NCBI GenBank assembly: GCA_946803715.1
Contig: CAMPET010000022.1
Coordinates: 475,520-539,519, forward strand
Length of the DNA: 64,000 nucleotides
Direction: 5' to 3'
Source of the DNA: Beroe ovata
Taxonomy: Eukaryota > Ctenophora > Nuda > Beroida > Beroidae
Shown here: one piece after another, positions 1-11,700 of the stretch
Position numbering within the stretch: position 1 is the first letter of the stretch
Layout: each line of letters begins with the position of its first letter
The notes under the pieces: model-generated
Told to the model about the DNA's origin: nothing
Seen by the model: only the letters and a program-made list of their open reading frames with translations
Databases searched by the model: none
Translations under genes and position numbers: made by a program

Positions 1-5
1 ATTTC

Positions 6-62
<57 letters not shown>

Positions 63-845
63 GCACACACAAACTCAGGGAGGATAGTGGATACTATTCT
101 CCAGAGAGATGAAGACTGTCAAGACATGTCAACACTTTCTGACACAAACACAGGGTAAATACTGCGGAAATATAAGGTATATCGCATCCCTACTATGGAA
201 CATTCTGAGTTTCACTGAATTCAGAATTGGAAACCACGGTGTCAGTCAAATAGCTGGTTACCACAATCATCATAGAACGCTAAAATAGCCACATCTTGTG
301 CTAACACGAAGATTCTTATCCAAAATTCAATTCACATGAAGTGATATACCTTTAGTTTGTCTGGGTCACCTCATGAGAAGTGACACATGATGAAGAAAGA
401 ACCATTCTTCCAAAATACAGGGCTGAACATCATCACTATAATATTAACTATCACCACAGCACATACCATACAGCACACTGTGAATTATCACTTCTGGGGA
501 GGAGTGAAGTGAAAGTTTGGTATCAGTGTACGGCGCGCAATTTCACAGAATTCTCATATTCTATTCCAGAGGATAATGTATTAATATACAATAATTGTAC
601 ATTATGCTCTAGGGTAACAAGGGTATACGACTATAATTATCATAGTTCACAGTGGATTCATAGGGCAGTGTACTTTACAGTGTAACCATGAAGTGTACAA
701 TGTATAACAGTGTATAGCAGTACATAATGATGAACAGTGTACCCCCTCAGCCCCCAATCCTCATCATGTAAAGATGAGAGTTGTATTCCCTTGTAACCTA
801 GCTAGGGACACCCTACCGGTGCACGTACCAATACAATAGAATTAT
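1..845. repeat. CA microsatellite plus first copy of an ~800-bp duplicated non-coding block
   Basis: A pure AC run fills roughly 9-64. From about 66 to 845 the sequence matches 2098-2908 almost base for base, with small indels. This copy stops exactly at the single n at 846. I see no convincing gene: the 101-codon open frame at 380 is low in coding character and is not conserved as a frame in the second copy. The arrangement (copy, n, unrelated sequence, copy) looks like two haplotypes joined in assembly rather than a true tandem duplication. Confidence 0.75.
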
Positions 846-846
846 N

Positions 847-2040
847 ACCATCTGCAAATATATTGGGATTCTTTTCTTGAATTCCTTTTCGAACCACCTC
901 GTGTACGATTGCCAAGTTCCAAACTTGGCTTCAACTCATTGCACAGATGTTGTGAAGTGATGATTGTGATTATCGTTACATAAGATGACAATCCGCTGTG
1001 TGTAAATGTGGCGGTTGATTTATAAAGCATGTACCGTATTAAGAATGGTTAGGATTGCATGTCAAGGAAGACCCATCAGGATTTGTGTACCACTCATTGA
1101 GCTTTTAGAGGATTAGCATGTTTCATTGCATGGATAATGAATTACGAATAAGGTGATAGCTTAAACAGCCGATGGATATTGGATATAATAGGGTTGATAA
1201 TAACTTTATATACATTGCACGATATCATTTCTGTTCTAACGCACGTACAATGAACAAAACACAAGCTTGATCACACTTTCACGTACGTGAATTACTCTTG
1301 CTTGATTAATTAGTGAGCTATGCAGAATATGATGTACAATGTACAAGAAGAGATTTTGCTATGGACTGGAAAATGTTGTAATTTGGCACATCTGCATGAA
1401 CACACAATCACACGGGCACACTGCACACTGCACGAACACACAAAATTACAGTCATTTCCATGATAATTCCATGCATTATCAGTAGGAACCATGTCTCAGA
1501 CGATTCCCTATGATGATTAGCTTCGGCGATTAGCTATCCCTTCTGACATTTACAGCAAAAAATCACACACATACACACAAACACACAGACACACAGACCA
1601 CATACAAACACACACAGACACAGACACAGACACACACACACAGACACAGACACACAGACACAGACACACAGACAGACAGACACACGCNCAGACACACACA
1701 CACACACACACACAGACACACACACACACACGAACATGATGTTCGGAGGCTGCAAGGGCTACCTACACGACTACTACACGAGCAGCATGTGCTAGTAACG
1801 ACCACTACAGTCTCTAGTAGTTTGGCACCGTGTTGTCCATGATACCACCCTCATTACAAACATTGTCAAGTCTAGAGGAGTGTTTGTGTGTGTTCGTGTG
1901 CTAAGTAGGTTTGCAAACTTACGCCGATAAGGGTATTTCATTGCAAAAATGACGCATGGTAACGTGGGTAAAAGCTAATTTGCCTTGAACAGACAGACAG
2001 ACAGACAGACACACATATAGACCGTGGTGCGACAACTGAC
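847..2040. other. Gene-free stretch with a CA/ACAG microsatellite
   Basis: No gene is visible here. A compound microsatellite of CA, CAGA and AGACA units fills about 1563-1732 and contains a single n at 1687. Open frames across it encode only Cys-Val or Thr-His dipeptide runs and are artefacts of the repeat. A short run of GACA units lies near 1990-2010. Confidence 0.7.
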
Positions 2041-2908
2041 CCCCCTACAATTGACAAACACACACACATACACATACACACANCACACACACACACACAA
2101 ACTCAGGGAGGATACTATTCTCCAGAGAGATGAAGACTGTCAAGACATGTCAACACTTTCTGACACACAGGGTAAATATCGATCAGGTAATGTGGGATGT
2201 GGTAGTGATGTCATACCAGGTGGATAGAGTGTTGTCATACTACGGAAATATCAGGTATATATCGCATCCCTACTATGGAACATTCTGAGTTTCACTGAAT
2301 TGGAAACCACGGTGTCAGTCAAATAGCTGGTTACCACATAGACACTAAAATAGCCACATCTTGTGCTAACACAAAGATTCTTATCCAAAATTCAATTCAC
2401 ATGAAGTGATATACCTAGTTTGTCTGGGTCACCTCATGAGAAGTAACACATGATGAAGAAAGAACCATTCTTCCAAAATACAGGGCTGAACATCAACACT
2501 ATATTAATCATCACCACAGCGCATACCATATTGCACACTGTGAATTATCACTTCTTGGGAGGAGTGAAGTGAGAGATGGGTATCAGTGTACGGCGCGCAA
2601 TTTCACAGAATTCTCATATTCTATTCCAGAGGATAATGTACAATAATTGTATATTATGCTCTAGGGACCTAGGGTAGCAAGGGTATACGACTATAATTAT
2701 CATAGTTCACAGTGGGTAAATAGGGCAGTGTACTTTACAGTGTACCCGTGAAGTGTAGAATGTATAACAGTGTATAGCAGTACATAATGATGAACAGTGT
2801 ACCCCACTCAGCCCCCAATCCTCATCATGTATAGCTGAGAGATGTATTCCCTTGTAACCTAGCTGGGGATACCCTACCGGTGCACGTACCAATACAATAG
2901 AATTATCT
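2041..2908. repeat. Second copy of the ~800-bp duplicated block
   Basis: Starts with a CA microsatellite (about 2055-2099, with an n at 2083) and then repeats 66-845 with scattered substitutions and a few indels. Examples are the 9-bp duplication around the first ATACTATT and a 40-bp extra segment near 2180-2230. Non-coding in both copies. Confidence 0.75.
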
Positions 2909-4724
2909 GATAACACACCAGATAATGAAATATTGTGATAGTTGTTGATGGCATAATGAGAGTGTATGGTCTGCGAGAATGTCCACCACAATTAGCTAGG
3001 GGTAACGGCGACGACACCACACACACACACAGTCACACGCACACACACAAACAAACACACAGAGACTCACAAATTAGAATATTTACTCCTACAATGTCAC
3101 CCAGCACCCTGTACACAGAGTGTATACCTATTATAACTGTCACGCTACATCAGACACTACTTGTAAATTAGACCCATTAGCAGCCGAGCACTCAGCACAT
3201 TTGATACCCTCACCGCCTACTACTATAACCGCTCATGGGAAAGAATGAAAGAGGGACTATCTAATGAGGTTTTCTAACATCTTGTACCTTGCGACAGTGT
3301 GACGTGGTATACCAGGTACCTACACCAGGGTGACAGGGCCTCGTTGACATGAGGCTAAGCTCTTCCCCTACATTTCGTATCACGGTTCAATGAAGTAGGG
3401 ATGGCAGAGCTAATCACTACAATAGCGGTTGCCCGGTCCAGAGTGAAAGTTATGCTTTCATCCGACTGCGTAAGGATTGGAAACTCTTTCTTGAGAACTG
3501 GGCTGCTTTTGTTGCCGTTACCACTACCAAAGTGGTAATGACAATAACAGTCTGGCTATTAGATATCATACAACCCATGTCCCAAAGTTATTATACCTCA
3601 TTAGATATCACGAGTAGGTCATTTCATATAAATACGCACGTCGCTCACTTAAACTGACCTTACATATTATTCAAGTGGGCATTATAAGCAGCTGGTCATA
3701 TCCATATTCTTGGTGTTATAACACACAACTATCAACTCAATAACATCCATACAGTTTGAGATACCGATGAATTATTCCATATTTCCATACAGGAAAGATT
3801 AGTATAGTTCTTCGAAAATAGATGAGGTTTGTGGTAAGTTGAGACGTGATACAATCAAGATAAAACTTGATAAGAAATGGACCTACTCACACTGGCTTTT
3901 GGATCGATAGAACTCGGATTTATCAACCTTTAATAAGTCCGTGGCACACCATGATTCATACATATTCATATATAGGTCATGACCCATCTTTTGGTTATGA
4001 CCCCTCTTTTGGTTGGAAATATCAAGTACTTGACAACCCAGGGATGGGAGCAGCATGGATATTTAGCCAAGGGAGATCGTCATTACAATAGTCATATTCC
4101 AACTGTTGAAATCCACCATTTGTGATAATTCTTATGAACTTACTCATTTAGTTTCAATTACTACTTGAAATAGGTATATCCTATGACATCACGAAATGCT
4201 CACTGCTCAGTTCCTACAATATCACAGGGTGAACGCCCACCATAATGCATCCTTTACAAGAAGCATCATCGTAATGCAGATCCGTGGCCCGTGTAATTGG
4301 ACTATGATTACACACGAGAGGTTATAAGCAACACGTGAAATACCTTATGATTAGTAGCATGATCGTGATAAGGGCATAGGCTACCAATATAAGGCATCTA
4401 TAATTGCTGTACTCAAGACAGTGTATACCAATGATAGCATGATAGTTCAAGGAATGATCTTGAAAATCATGAAAACATTGCTAATCAGTAAAAGATAAAA
4501 ATGCTAGTAACTAAACATTTAAATGGCTTAAATGAAATTTAGCGTTGAAACTTTTTCTGATTAGTCTACTTCTCTTTCCCATTTGATAGATTTGTGTGGC
4601 CCACCAAAACAGCAACATTTTCTTTAATCAAAAGGGATGACAAATAATTATGAACGACATGAGGTTTTCTTGCATATTCTAAACTCTGACTTAATGACGA
4701 AAAGAATGGATCATTCTAGCTTAC
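2909..4724. other. No gene recognised
   Basis: About 1.8 kb without a supportable gene. A CA-rich microsatellite lies near 3018-3063. An open frame at 3867-4091 contains a short internal repeat (HDPSFG-type, twice) but has no recognisable domain. If the signal-peptide exon at 4725-4824 belongs to a gene, its remaining exons should lie here, but I could not find them. Confidence 0.5.
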
Positions 4725-4824
4725 CTTCATGAGGAACTTCATAGTCAATAGGGGTCTCATGCTTGGTGTACTGCTGACTACTTGCACAGAAGACAAGCCA
4801 TATCACAAACAGTAATGTTTTCAT
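4725..4824 (-). CDS. Orphan first exon encoding a signal peptide (copy 1)
   Basis: Reading leftwards from an ATG at 4824, the exon encodes MKTLLFVIWLVFCASSQQ followed by about 15 residues rich in Tyr, Glu and Pro, then a strong donor (AG|GTAAG) at 4725/4724. The first 17 residues are a textbook secretory signal: Lys, a hydrophobic core, then Ala-Ser-Ser. The rest of the gene was not found downstream. The ETPIDYEVP stretch resembles the start of SOUL/heme-binding proteins, so it could belong to a third, incomplete SOUL-family gene, but that is inference. The exon lies about 360 bp 3' of the SOUL gene on the same strand and is repeated unchanged at 7106-7205. Confidence 0.45.
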
Positions 4825-5185
4825 TCTAGGATGAATGGAGGTGTCAGACTTGAAATAGGATTACATTGGTTTGTGTGAATGGGAATATCCAAAAATGACA
4901 TAAGATAATAAAAATCATCGAACTCAGGCATATTTAAAAAACCCTTATTTTGTTCAATGAAAATTTTCTTATTTCTCGATTTTGAACATAATTTTATGTT
5001 TTTGTTGATGACACTATGACAATTGATGACAATAGTTGACAAAACATCATTTTTTCTTGTCACAAGCTCATCTAAGAATCCAAAGGCTTATACTGAAACC
5101 CACACCCAACATATCTGTGGTGAAATGCAAGAACAGAATTTTACGTTTTTAAAAGTCATGAATAATATCATTTTCTTATCATTAA

Positions 5186-5824
5186 TTAGTTATAAGGTGT
5201 GGCTGCATCTATCAGAATAACTTCATTTCGCTGAGGTCCCCAGTTTGGTCTTGTATATCCTGCTGTAAGCCTGTATGCAGGGTCAATTTTGTGACCAGCA
5301 GTGTTGAGGGACTCTCGCAGAGCATCAAAAACCTCTCTGTATTTATCAGCACTCCTGTTGTTTCCACCAAAGGCTCTATAATAGAGGTCCAGTCTTGGAA
5401 ATCGTTTTAGAAAGACTTCAGAGCTCTTGGGGTGTGGTGGATTAGCTTGAAACTTAGATGGAATGTAGAAGAACATAGCTCGAGACACCACAGAGCCATG
5501 GGAATTGTCCAATTCCCAAACTTCCATCACTGGTGCTGTCATTTCCATCTTTTGATTATCAGCATTGTTTCCGCTGATATACATGAAGAGCTTCCCAAAG
5601 TCAGAGCCCCCAGATGTGTCAGACACAGCAGTTCCAACCCACATTCCACTGTGGAGAGTTCTCATTCCATAATCAGCACCGGTTCTGCTCTTCTCATCAG
5701 CAGCTGCACACTCAATTGTCTTTCCATAAATATTTTCTAGCGGTACAGGGTCAGAATTGCTTCCAAATAGCAAGGACATTGTACATGATAGAAGGATGTA
5801 AGCTAAGATGAAACATTGTGTCAT
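5186..5824 (-). CDS. Secreted SOUL-family heme-binding protein (copy 1)
   Basis: Intronless 212-residue protein. Residues 1 to about 20 (MTQCFILAYILLSCTMSLLF) form a signal peptide. The remainder is a SOUL/HEBP domain: the diagnostic MEMTAPVME segment lies at about residues 95-103, followed by the F-Y-I-P strand, the PPHP segment, the YYRAFGG-type strand and the C-terminal LRESL helix. The length equals the usual SOUL domain plus a signal. Known family members (HEBP1, HEBP2/SOUL) bind heme or tetrapyrroles; secretion here is predicted from the signal only. A second copy (97% or more identical by eye) lies 2381 bp away at 7567. Because a single n separates the copies they may be alleles. Being single-exon in an intron-rich region may indicate retro-origin. 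Confidence 0.85.
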   Translation of the reverse strand: MTQCFILAYILLSCTMSLLFGSNSDPVPLENIYGKTIECAAADEKSRTGADYGMRTLHSGMWVGTAVSDTSGGSDFGKLFMYISGNNADNQKMEMTAPVMEVWELDNSHGSVVSRAMFFYIPSKFQANPPHPKSSEVFLKRFPRLDLYYRAFGGNNRSADKYREVFDALRESLNTAGHKIDPAYRLTAGYTRPNWGPQRNEVILIDAATPYN

Positions 5825-6600
5825 GTGCTCACTGCTCTTTGCTATGATGTATTATTTCATCTCATAAAAAATTCATTATTCTTTTGATTGATACTCTATT
5901 AGACCATGAGTCATGACTGATGGATTCTATATAATTTCAACCCCATTATCCAGTCAACAGCCCATACTCATTTTTCTCACAACACCAGTAAAAGCAGTAC
6001 AAGTTGCCATTTAGTATAAGTAATTTGTCATAGACTCTTGCTTAATTTGGAAAGCTTGTTCCCTTATTTGACTCTATCAAACATGTATACTCAAATGACT
6101 GCAAAACAGAAAAAGTGCTCAAAATGGAAGTTGGAAGAGAAACCAAAACAAAAGACAGTATAAACGTATAAAACTACTAATTAAGATCAAATTTAAGGAT
6201 GATGTACCTTCTCACAGAGATCCTGAAGATGGAGTTTTAAAGTTATAATTCTGACGATGGAATAACTGATATTTTTAACTAAATTATTACTATTAATTTG
6301 TTAGGTCGAAGGCTGAAACAGCCATTCGAAACATGCCTTCGATGAAGGCGCGCGCCGCGCGCAAGAAACAGTGGGCAGATAACAATTAACATCCGGCAAC
6401 GTTGCGCGCCATTTATTTACTTGGTGATCGCAAGATCTGAGAAGTCATAAAACCACGGACACGCGCCGCGCCGCGCCGCGCGCTGAGTATTTGGGCCATG
6501 CGACGCAGCGCGGGAAGAGTCTTCATACCAAAAATAATTTTGAAGGTAGAATAATGATAACCATTTAATATTTAAGATCAGAGTAGCAATAATAACAGTC
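5825..6600. repeat. SOUL upstream region and GC-rich palindromic repeat
   Basis: 5825-6152 is SOUL 5' flank, repeated at 8206-8532. From about 6300 to 6520 the sequence turns very GC-rich with alternating CG runs and inverted repeats (GAAGGC...GCCTTC; GCGCGCCGCGCGC). It contains the family signature CATCCGGCAA and the CACGGA...GAGTATTTGGG segment that recur near 10680, 16550, 53720 and 55650. These are dispersed non-autonomous elements and no gene is visible. Confidence 0.6.
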
Positions 6601-6601
6601 G

Positions 6602-6986
6602 TTGTTTGTCGGCGCGCGAAAAACAGAGGTCAGGTTACTGGTAAAATCTAACACGTGTGAAACGACACCGACAGGAAACCGTTATAGGAAACCGTTAGTC
6701 AAATCTTGTCATGGCATAACAAAGCTCGATGACAATTTTATATCTGAAAGAATCAGAGAATATTGGAACGATTTACCACTAACTGTTAGAAATGCTTCAA
6801 CCGTTGATATTTTTAAGGTTGAATTAGACAAGTATAAGAAGTCTTCTGTAACACTAAATCCTAGCAATTTTTGGTATGTCTCTCATCAAGTTATTAGCAA
6901 AATTGAAGGAGGTAATTACCTTTCCAACAAGGATAGATTTAATGAATACCTGAGGGCTCATCCTCAGGTAGCTAGAAGAAAAGGAA
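6602..6986 (+). mobile_element. LINE-type retrotransposon fragment (3' end of a reverse transcriptase ORF)
   Basis: An open frame runs into the n at 6987. From about 6655 it encodes a segment typical of the extreme C-terminus of non-LTR (LINE) ORF2 proteins: ISERIREYWNDLPLTV, then NAS-VDIFK-ELDKYKK. That is the usual pattern of an arginine-rich stretch, W-N-x-L-P and a terminal helix. It continues into a 45-residue tail with NFWYVS, KIEGGNYL and EYL-HP-VA-RKG. The same tail is found at 8741-8926 (minus) and 9056-9246 (plus). The first ~50 bases instead resemble the GC-rich MITE family. No palm domain is present, so the copy is 5'-truncated and inactive. Confidence 0.6.
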
Positions 6987-7105
6987 NAAACAGCAACATT
7001 TTCTTTAATCAAAAGGGATGACAAATAATTATGAACGACATGAGGTTTTCTTGCATATTCTAAACTCTGACTTAATGACGAAAAGAATGGATCATTCTAG
7101 CTTAC

Positions 7106-7205
7106 CTTCATGAGGAACTTCATAGTCAATAGGGGTCTCATGCTTGGTGTACTGCTGACTACTTGCACAGAAGACAAGCCATATCACAAACAGTAATGTT
7201 TTCAT
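7106..7205 (-). CDS. Orphan signal-peptide exon (copy 2)
   Basis: Identical in sequence to the exon at 4725-4824 (offset 2381), including the ATG and the GTAAG donor. Downstream of it the sequence ends at the n at 6987, so no further exon can be present on this copy. Confidence 0.45.
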
Positions 7206-7566
7206 TCTAGGATGAATGGAGGTGTCAGACTTGAAATAGGATTACATTGGTTTGTGTGAATGGGAATATCCAAAAATGACATAAGATAATAAAAATCATC
7301 GAACTCAGGCATATTTAAAAAACCCTTATTTTGTTCAATGAAAATTTTCTTATTTCTCGATTTTGAACATAATTTTATGTTTTTGTTGATGACACTATGA
7401 CAATTGATGACAATAGTTGACAAAACATCATTTTTTCTTGTCACAAGCTCATCTAAGAATCCAAAGGCTTATACTGAAACCCACACCCAACATATCTGTG
7501 GTGAAATGCAAGAACAGAATTTTACGTTTTTAAAAGTCATGAATAATATCATTTTCTTATCATTAA

Positions 7567-8160
7567 TTAGTTATAAGGTGTGGCTGCATCTATCAGAATA
7601 ACTTCATTTCGCTGAGGTCCCCAGTTTGGTCTTGTATATCCTGCTGTAAGCCTGTATGCAGGGTCAATTTTGTGACCAGCAGTGTTGAGGGACTCTCGCA
7701 GAGCATCAAAAACCTCTCTGTATTTATCAGCACTCCTGTTGTTTCCACCAAAGGCTCTATAATAGAGGTCCAGTCTTGGAAATCGTTTTAGAAAGACTTC
7801 AGAGCTCTTGGGGTGTGGTGGATTAGCTTGAAACTTAGATGGAATGTAGAAGAACATAGCTCGAGACACCACAGAGCCATGGGAATTGTCCAATTCCCAA
7901 ACTTCCATCACTGGTGCTGTCATTTCCATCTTTTGATTATCAGCATTGTTTCCGCTGATATACATGAAGAGCTTCCCAAAGTCAGAGCCCCCAGATGTGT
8001 CAGACACAGCAGTTCCAACCCACATTCCACTGTGGAGAGTTCTCATTCCATAATCAGCACCCGTTCCGCTCTTCTCATCAGCAGCTGCACACTCAATTGT
8101 CTTTCCATAAATATTTTCAAGCGGTACAGGGTCAGAATTGCTGTCAAATAGCAAGGACAT
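7567..8160 (-). CDS. SOUL-family heme-binding protein, copy 2, initiator of the secreted form lost
   Basis: Nearly the same protein as at 5186-5824, with a few substitutions (for example Gly to Asp in LLFGSNS, and Arg to Gly in EKSRTG). The base pair corresponding to the first position of the complementary CAT at 5822 is changed at 8203 (plus-strand CAT to AAT), so the ATG that starts the signal peptide becomes ATT. The first in-frame Met is then the internal one at 8160, giving 197 residues and no complete signal peptide. Either this allele makes a cytosolic protein, or it is impaired, or the base is a sequencing error. Confidence 0.75.
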   Translation of the reverse strand: MSLLFDSNSDPVPLENIYGKTIECAAADEKSGTGADYGMRTLHSGMWVGTAVSDTSGGSDFGKLFMYISGNNADNQKMEMTAPVMEVWELDNSHGSVVSRAMFFYIPSKFQANPPHPKSSEVFLKRFPRLDLYYRAFGGNNRSADKYREVFDALRESLNTAGHKIDPAYRLTAGYTRPNWGPQRNEVILIDAATPYN

Positions 8161-8532
8161 TGTACATGATAGAATGATGTAAGCTAAGATGAAACATTGT
8201 GTAATGTGCTCACTGCTCTTTGCTATGATGTATTATTTCATCTCATAAAAAATTCATTATTCTCTTGATTGATACTCTATTAGACCATGAGTCATGACTG
8301 ATGGATTCTATATAACTTCAACCCCATTATCCAGTCAACAGCCCACACATATTTTCTCACAACACCAGTAAAAGCAGTACAAGTTGCCATTTAGTATAAG
8401 TAATATGTCATAGACTCTTGCTTTATTTGGAAAGCTTGTTCCCTTATTTGACTCTATCATACATGTATACTCAAATGACTGCAAAACAGAAAAAGTGCTC
8501 AAACTGGAAGTTGGAAGAGAAACCAGAACAAA

Positions 8533-9055
8533 ATAATAAATAAATAATAAATAAATAAATAAGAGAATAATGATGCCAGCATCATCACAAATCGCCCCTC
8601 AAAATATCATAAAACCTAACAAATTAAAAGTAATAATTTAGTGTCAGTTAATCCTTCGTCACAAATATGAATAAATTTAAATTACAAAAGTGAAAGTTTA
8701 ATTTAAATAGAGCACGATAACACTATACAACTACAACACATCAATTGATGTTAATAAACTTCTTCTGCGCTACAAAAGGATTGTCTATAAGGTAACTGTT
8801 ATGTTCAATCTTCTTTTCTAAATAGCTGCCACCTTCTATACGACTTAAAACTTCATTTGATAATTCCCAAAAGTTACCACTATCACATACACCCGAACAA
8901 ATGGTCCGGATCTTATGATTCTCCAATTTACTTTTNTTATACCATAAATTCTTATCTTATCTTATCTTAAGCTCTTCGCATGACAATCAGATAATATTAC
9001 CGTTTTGCCTGACGAATAGAGTCACAGGAGCTGAGTTTATGATTGGCATCTAATT
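8533..9055 (-). mobile_element. Retrotransposon tail fragment and AT-rich spacer
   Basis: Within 8741-8926 the minus strand encodes a tail (GNFWELS, SRIEGGSYL, NPFVAQKK, ININ, then stop) that aligns residue for residue with the C-terminal tail of the fragment at 6602-6986 and with 9056-9246. A single n sits at 8935. An AAATAAAT-type simple repeat lies at about 8535-8565. Bases 8847-8911 recur at 10227-10292, immediately after another n. Confidence 0.5.
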
Positions 9056-9246
9056 ATGAGTATTCACCTGTCTGCCACAAAGAATGAGAATACTAAGACC
9101 ATCAGTCCTAATCATTTTTGGTATGTGTCCACGCTAGTATTACAGAAAATTGAAGGTCCTAGCTACTTAGATAACAAATCTAGATTTAATGACTATCTGA
9201 AAAGTCACCCCTTTGTTGCAAAGAAAAGGGGCATTAACATTGGTTA
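9056..9246 (+). mobile_element. Retrotransposon tail fragment (plus strand)
   Basis: The last ~45 codons encode NHFWYVS, QKIEGPSYL, SRFNDYL, HPFVAKKRGINIG and stop: the third copy of the tail domain. The upstream sequence shows no WNDLP block, so only the extreme 3' end of the ORF survives. The start codon is arbitrary. Confidence 0.5.
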
Positions 9247-11700
9247 GCAGTTCTCCTTCCTCTAAATGTGATTGTTCTTTTATGGATTCATTGGACACCT
9301 GAGTTTAAAGGTGGTGTTTTTTTCAAATGGCTATGAATGTTTCTTTTCAGTGTTAGAGAATTGAGATGGTTAAATACCATAATCCTTTTATTTATTTTAT
9401 TTATTTACCGCATGGAAGCAAAGACAAATAGACTTTTGCTCCTGCAGCTATTTTCCTTACTTATGATTCTTGAGAGGAGTGTTTTCTATCTCCATGCTAA
9501 CTGCCAGAACATTCTTACGGGAATGTTAAGGTAGTAATGGTTTAAAACATTCAAATTAAACAAATTTCTTTGATTCTTTCATCATTGATTTCCATGCCAA
9601 ATCTGCTCTATCAGGGGGCCTTTCCCTCTAAGTTATGATGCTAACAATTCTTGGTAGCCTGACCCTGTTAGGCTGAGGGGGGCAAGACTGGATATAGGAT
9701 ATTTGCTCTCTACAGGGCTGCAGTGAAAAAGGGCTCAGCCCTAGCATCTCCATCAAGCCTATTGTTCATTCATTGAATAGGTGTTATTTTTCCCTCCCCA
9801 ATCACCTTTTTTGTTTTATAAAAGGCATTGGAGAAGAGATAGCAGAGATGAGAAGAGATGCGTGGACATACCACCTCTACTGTAATTTAATAGGAAAATC
9901 ACTGCCGTTACTATGGCAACTAAAGTAGCCAGAAAAATTCTTAAGATTCCTCCATCCCTCCCTCTGTTTCCACACATAGCCAATCGGTGGCCTCCATTTC
10001 TGGCCAATCAGCCAGTAAGACGCTGTGTCTTAGCAATGGATGAATGACATTTTGACATTGTACTGAACAGGTGTTGTTGTTCAATCAGTCAAGTAAATCC
10101 CAAATACCCTACAACAATGCGTAGGAAACTTCAAATTCGTTAATACGACTAGCAGAAGCAACCACTGCAATCATTTACTCAAGTATTCAAAATTTAGATG
10201 TCTGTTCAATGAGACCTACTTTTGAGNTAAAACTTCATTTGATAATTCCCAAAAGTTACCACTATCACATACACCCGAACAAATGGTCCGGACAGTATTT
10301 TAAGGTATAAACGTATAAAACTACTTATTAAGATCAAATTTGAGGATGATGTACCTTCTCACAGAGATCCTGAAGATGGAGTTTTAAAGTTATAATTCTG
10401 AAACTGTCAGCTGATTAGTAGGGTGTGTATCACCTTGTAAGGTTCAATTTTTGATCAGATTGCTATACCGCTTGAGTTTCATTCACCTGCACTCATCATG
10501 ACATCATGAATTCATCTCAAACATTTTTAAGCTTAACTCTTGAATACAACTAAGGCAAAAATATTCTTGATTCTGATTATAACTGCATTCAAGAAGCATT
10601 CAAATTTCTATTCTGATAATAATGATATTGTAAATAGCAAAATTGGTCCTGAGTCCTGATAATCACACTGCACACGTCGCGCGCCCCTTATTTTATCGGT
10701 GATTTGAGGAGTCGTAAAACCACGGAGACGCACAGCTCGCGCGCGCTGAGTATTTGGGTCAAAATATTGGACAAAAAAGTTTGAATAGTCGTTGTTGTTA
10801 GCGCGTTGTTTGCCGGCCCGCGAAAAACAGAGGTCAGGTAACTGGTAAAATCTAACAAGCGTAAAACGACACCGACGGTAAAAATAAGCTCTTCACATGA
10901 TAATCCGATAATATCATCATTTTTGCTGACGAATAGAGTCGCAGGAGTTTATGATTGGCATCTAATTATGAGTATTCACCAGTCTGCCACACAGAATGAG
11001 AATACTGTATGGAAGCAAAGACAAAAAGACTTTGGCTCCTGCAGCTATTTTCCTTACTTATGATTCTTGAGAGGAGTGTTTTCTATCTCCATTCACACTG
11101 TCAGAACATTCTTATGGGAATGTTGAAATTGAGGTAGTAATGGCTTAAAACATTCAAATTCAAAAAATTTCTTTGATTCATTCATCATTGCCAAATCTGC
11201 TCTATCAGGGGGCCTTTCCCTTTAAGTTATGATGCTAACCATTCTGTTAGGCTGAGGGGGGCAAGACTAGATATGAGATATTTGCTCTCTACAGGGCTGC
11301 AGTGAAAAAGGGCTCAGCCCTAGCATCTCCATCAAGGCTATTGTTCATTCATTGAATAGCTGTTATTTTCTCCTCCCCAATCACCTTTTTTGTTTTACAA
11401 AAGGTATTGGAGAAGAGATAGCAGAGATGCATGGACATACCACCTCTACTACAATTTAATAGGAAAATCACTGCCATTACTATGGCAACTAAAGTAGCCA
11501 GAAAAATTTTTAAGATCCCTCCCTCCCTCTGTTTCCACACAGTGGCCTCCATTTCTGGCCAATCAGCCAATCAGACGCCGTGTCTTAACAATGGATGAAT
11601 GACATTTCGACATTGTACTGAACAGGTGTTGTTGTTCTATCAGTCAAGTAAATCCCAAATACCCTACAACAATGCGTAGGAAACTTCAAATTCGTTAATA
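9247..11700. repeat. Gene-free region with two haplotype-like copies
   Basis: Bases of roughly 8965-10225 recur at about 10873-11700 and on to 12375 with many small indels. The second copy starts just after the n at 10226. The first part of the second copy (10293-10870) matches 6160-6680 instead, so the two assembled versions differ by insertions. No gene: the two short minus-strand frames (9816-10007 and 11349-11570) are allelic versions of the same non-conserved frame, altered by indels. GC-rich repeat-family sequence lies at about 10670-10850. Confidence 0.6.

Larger units (their letters stand above)
6987..8532. repeat. Second copy of the SOUL block (probable other haplotype)
   Basis: From 6988 the sequence repeats 4607-6152 at a constant offset of 2381 bp, including the orphan signal-peptide exon and the SOUL gene. 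The first base after the n already falls inside the duplicated block. That is what is expected if an allelic contig was appended at the n rather than if a genuine tandem duplication had occurred. Confidence 0.75.

Noticed and set aside
1534-1805. Cysteine/valine-rich small proteins
   Set aside because: Pure translation of CA/ACAG microsatellite in two frames.
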